From Actinomycetota bacterium (lineage in GTDB: Bacteria > Actinomycetota > Actinomycetes > Nanopelagicales > Nanopelagicaceae): DNA of 31,201 nt. The notes below the pieces were generated by a model, which worked only from the letters and a program-made list of their open reading frames with translations, searched no databases and was not told the origin of the DNA. Position 1 is the first letter of the stretch. Each line of letters begins with the position of its first letter. A program made the position numbers and the translations under genes. Of the stretch, positions 30,805 through 31,201 are shown piece after piece. The stretch is from the NCBI GenBank assembly GCA_947371865.1, contig CANBRH010000010.1, forward strand, positions 1 to 31,201, given 5' to 3'.

Positions 30805-31201
30805 CTCTTCTTAAACTCCGATAAACCCTTCTGGGCTTCAGCTAGCCAAACTTTACGAGCTTCGGCCGCTTCGCGGGCAACCATGGCTTTGGCCGAATTT
30901 CCGGCTGCTTCAGCTTTTTTGGCTTGGGCTTCGTAGTTTTCAATCGCATCGATCAGGCCTTGCACTACATCATGAGCTCGAGCGATGGCGGTTGGATCAG
31001 TGCGACGATAGTGGTCTTGCTCGAGGCTATCGAGAGCATCTTCTACCTTGGCGATGCGGGCATCTAATGCAGCACGCTTGTTTCGATCGGTGATGCCAAT
31101 CTTCTGCCATTGATCCATGAGATCGCGAAATGCGCGCTTACCCGAAGAAAGATCTTTGAAGGGAAGTAGAGCCTCGAATTGAATAATCAATTCTTCTCGC
31201 T
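30801..31201 (-). CDS. DUF349-domain protein (partial, C-terminal part)
   Basis: The last 133 codons of a minus-strand gene whose 5' part lies beyond the window. The frame is open to the edge (REELIIQFEALLPFKDLSSG), so the TTG at 31190 is not taken as the start. FRDLMDQWQKIG is the typical DUF349 repeat motif, and the rest is a charged, Ala-rich probable coiled coil (NYEAQAKKAEAAGNSAKAMV) with no membrane segment. Function is not established; I recall DUF349 genes near rel in Streptomyces as well. It converges on rel, their stop codons sharing the palindrome CTAG. Confidence 0.85.
   Translation of the reverse strand, partial: REELIIQFEALLPFKDLSSGKRAFRDLMDQWQKIGITDRNKRAALDARIAKVEDALDSLEQDHYRRTDPTAIARAHDVVQGLIDAIENYEAQAKKAEAAGNSAKAMVAREAAEARKVWLAEAQKGLSEFKKS

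Noticed and set aside
1..31201. Insertion sequence, phage, CRISPR, toxin–antitoxin or defence genes
   Set aside because: No transposase, integrase, Cas, restriction or toxin-like protein is seen; nearly all of the sequence is occupied by recognisable housekeeping or metabolic genes.

Overview
This window looks like a core chromosomal segment of an actinobacterium. The evidence is gene content and order: a phosphatidylinositol/PIM block (HIT protein, pgsA, PatA-type acyltransferase, pimA), the chain thrS–HIT–pgsA–patA–pimA…pdxS–pdxT–yebC–ruvCAB–secDF–rel, and ctaE next to trpD next to an exonuclease/GIY-YIG protein. As I recall, Mycobacterium has the same arrangement (Rv2614c down to Rv2583c, and Rv2193–Rv2191). 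Base composition is near 50 % GC by eye, intergenic gaps are short, and many starts overlap preceding stops. This suggests a streamlined, moderate-GC lineage, possibly a freshwater Nanopelagicales-like (acI) organism; that placement is inference.

Layout. 1–263 (-): 5' part of ctaE, cut by the window edge. 426–1916 (+): an atypical receiver-domain protein and trpD. 1900–3642 (-): DEDDh exonuclease fused to a GIY-YIG domain. 3702–5460 (+): alpha/beta hydrolase, GNAT acetyltransferase and VOC/PhnB protein with overlapping ends. 5515–6399 (+): PLP-dependent cysteine-synthase-like enzyme. 6411–9666 (-): a tightly coupled operon of acyl-CoA dehydrogenase, APH-family kinase and zinc-type dehydrogenase, with an SDR diverging at 9710–10471 (+). 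10518–12121 (-): tRNA-Gly, tRNA-Cys, ROK sugar kinase, phosphomannose-isomerase-type cupin, tRNA-Val. 12190–13982 (+): pabB–pabC. 13996–16535 (+): thrS and an Ap4A-phosphorylase-like HIT protein. 16509–17099 (-): an orphan, apparently degenerate translational-GTPase-like protein. 17125–21344 (+): pgsA, patA, pimA, a LemA-like membrane protein and a DUF3048 lipoprotein. 21405–25956 (+): pdxS, pdxT, yebC, ruvC, ruvA, ruvB. 25968–30804 (+): secD, secF and bifunctional rel. 30801–31201 (-): 3' end of a DUF349 protein.

How the genes work together. The first steps of phosphatidylinositol mannoside synthesis lie in one operon. PLP supply (pdxST), Holliday-junction processing (ruvCAB), protein export (secDF) and the stringent response (rel) follow. 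trpD and pabBC both belong to chorismate-derived pathways. The ACAD–kinase pair corresponds to the two halves of the fused ACAD10/11 proteins and to LvaA/LvaC of levulinate catabolism, so the 6.4–10.5 kb region may degrade hydroxylated acyl chains.

A recurrent feature is a -10-like hexamer (TAnnnT or a close variant) ending 6–8 nt before a start codon. I find it at 13 gene starts on both strands, which points to widespread leaderless transcription; several start codons below were chosen on that basis. No insertion sequence, CRISPR array, phage or defence system was seen, and no gene-free stretch exceeds 300 bases.
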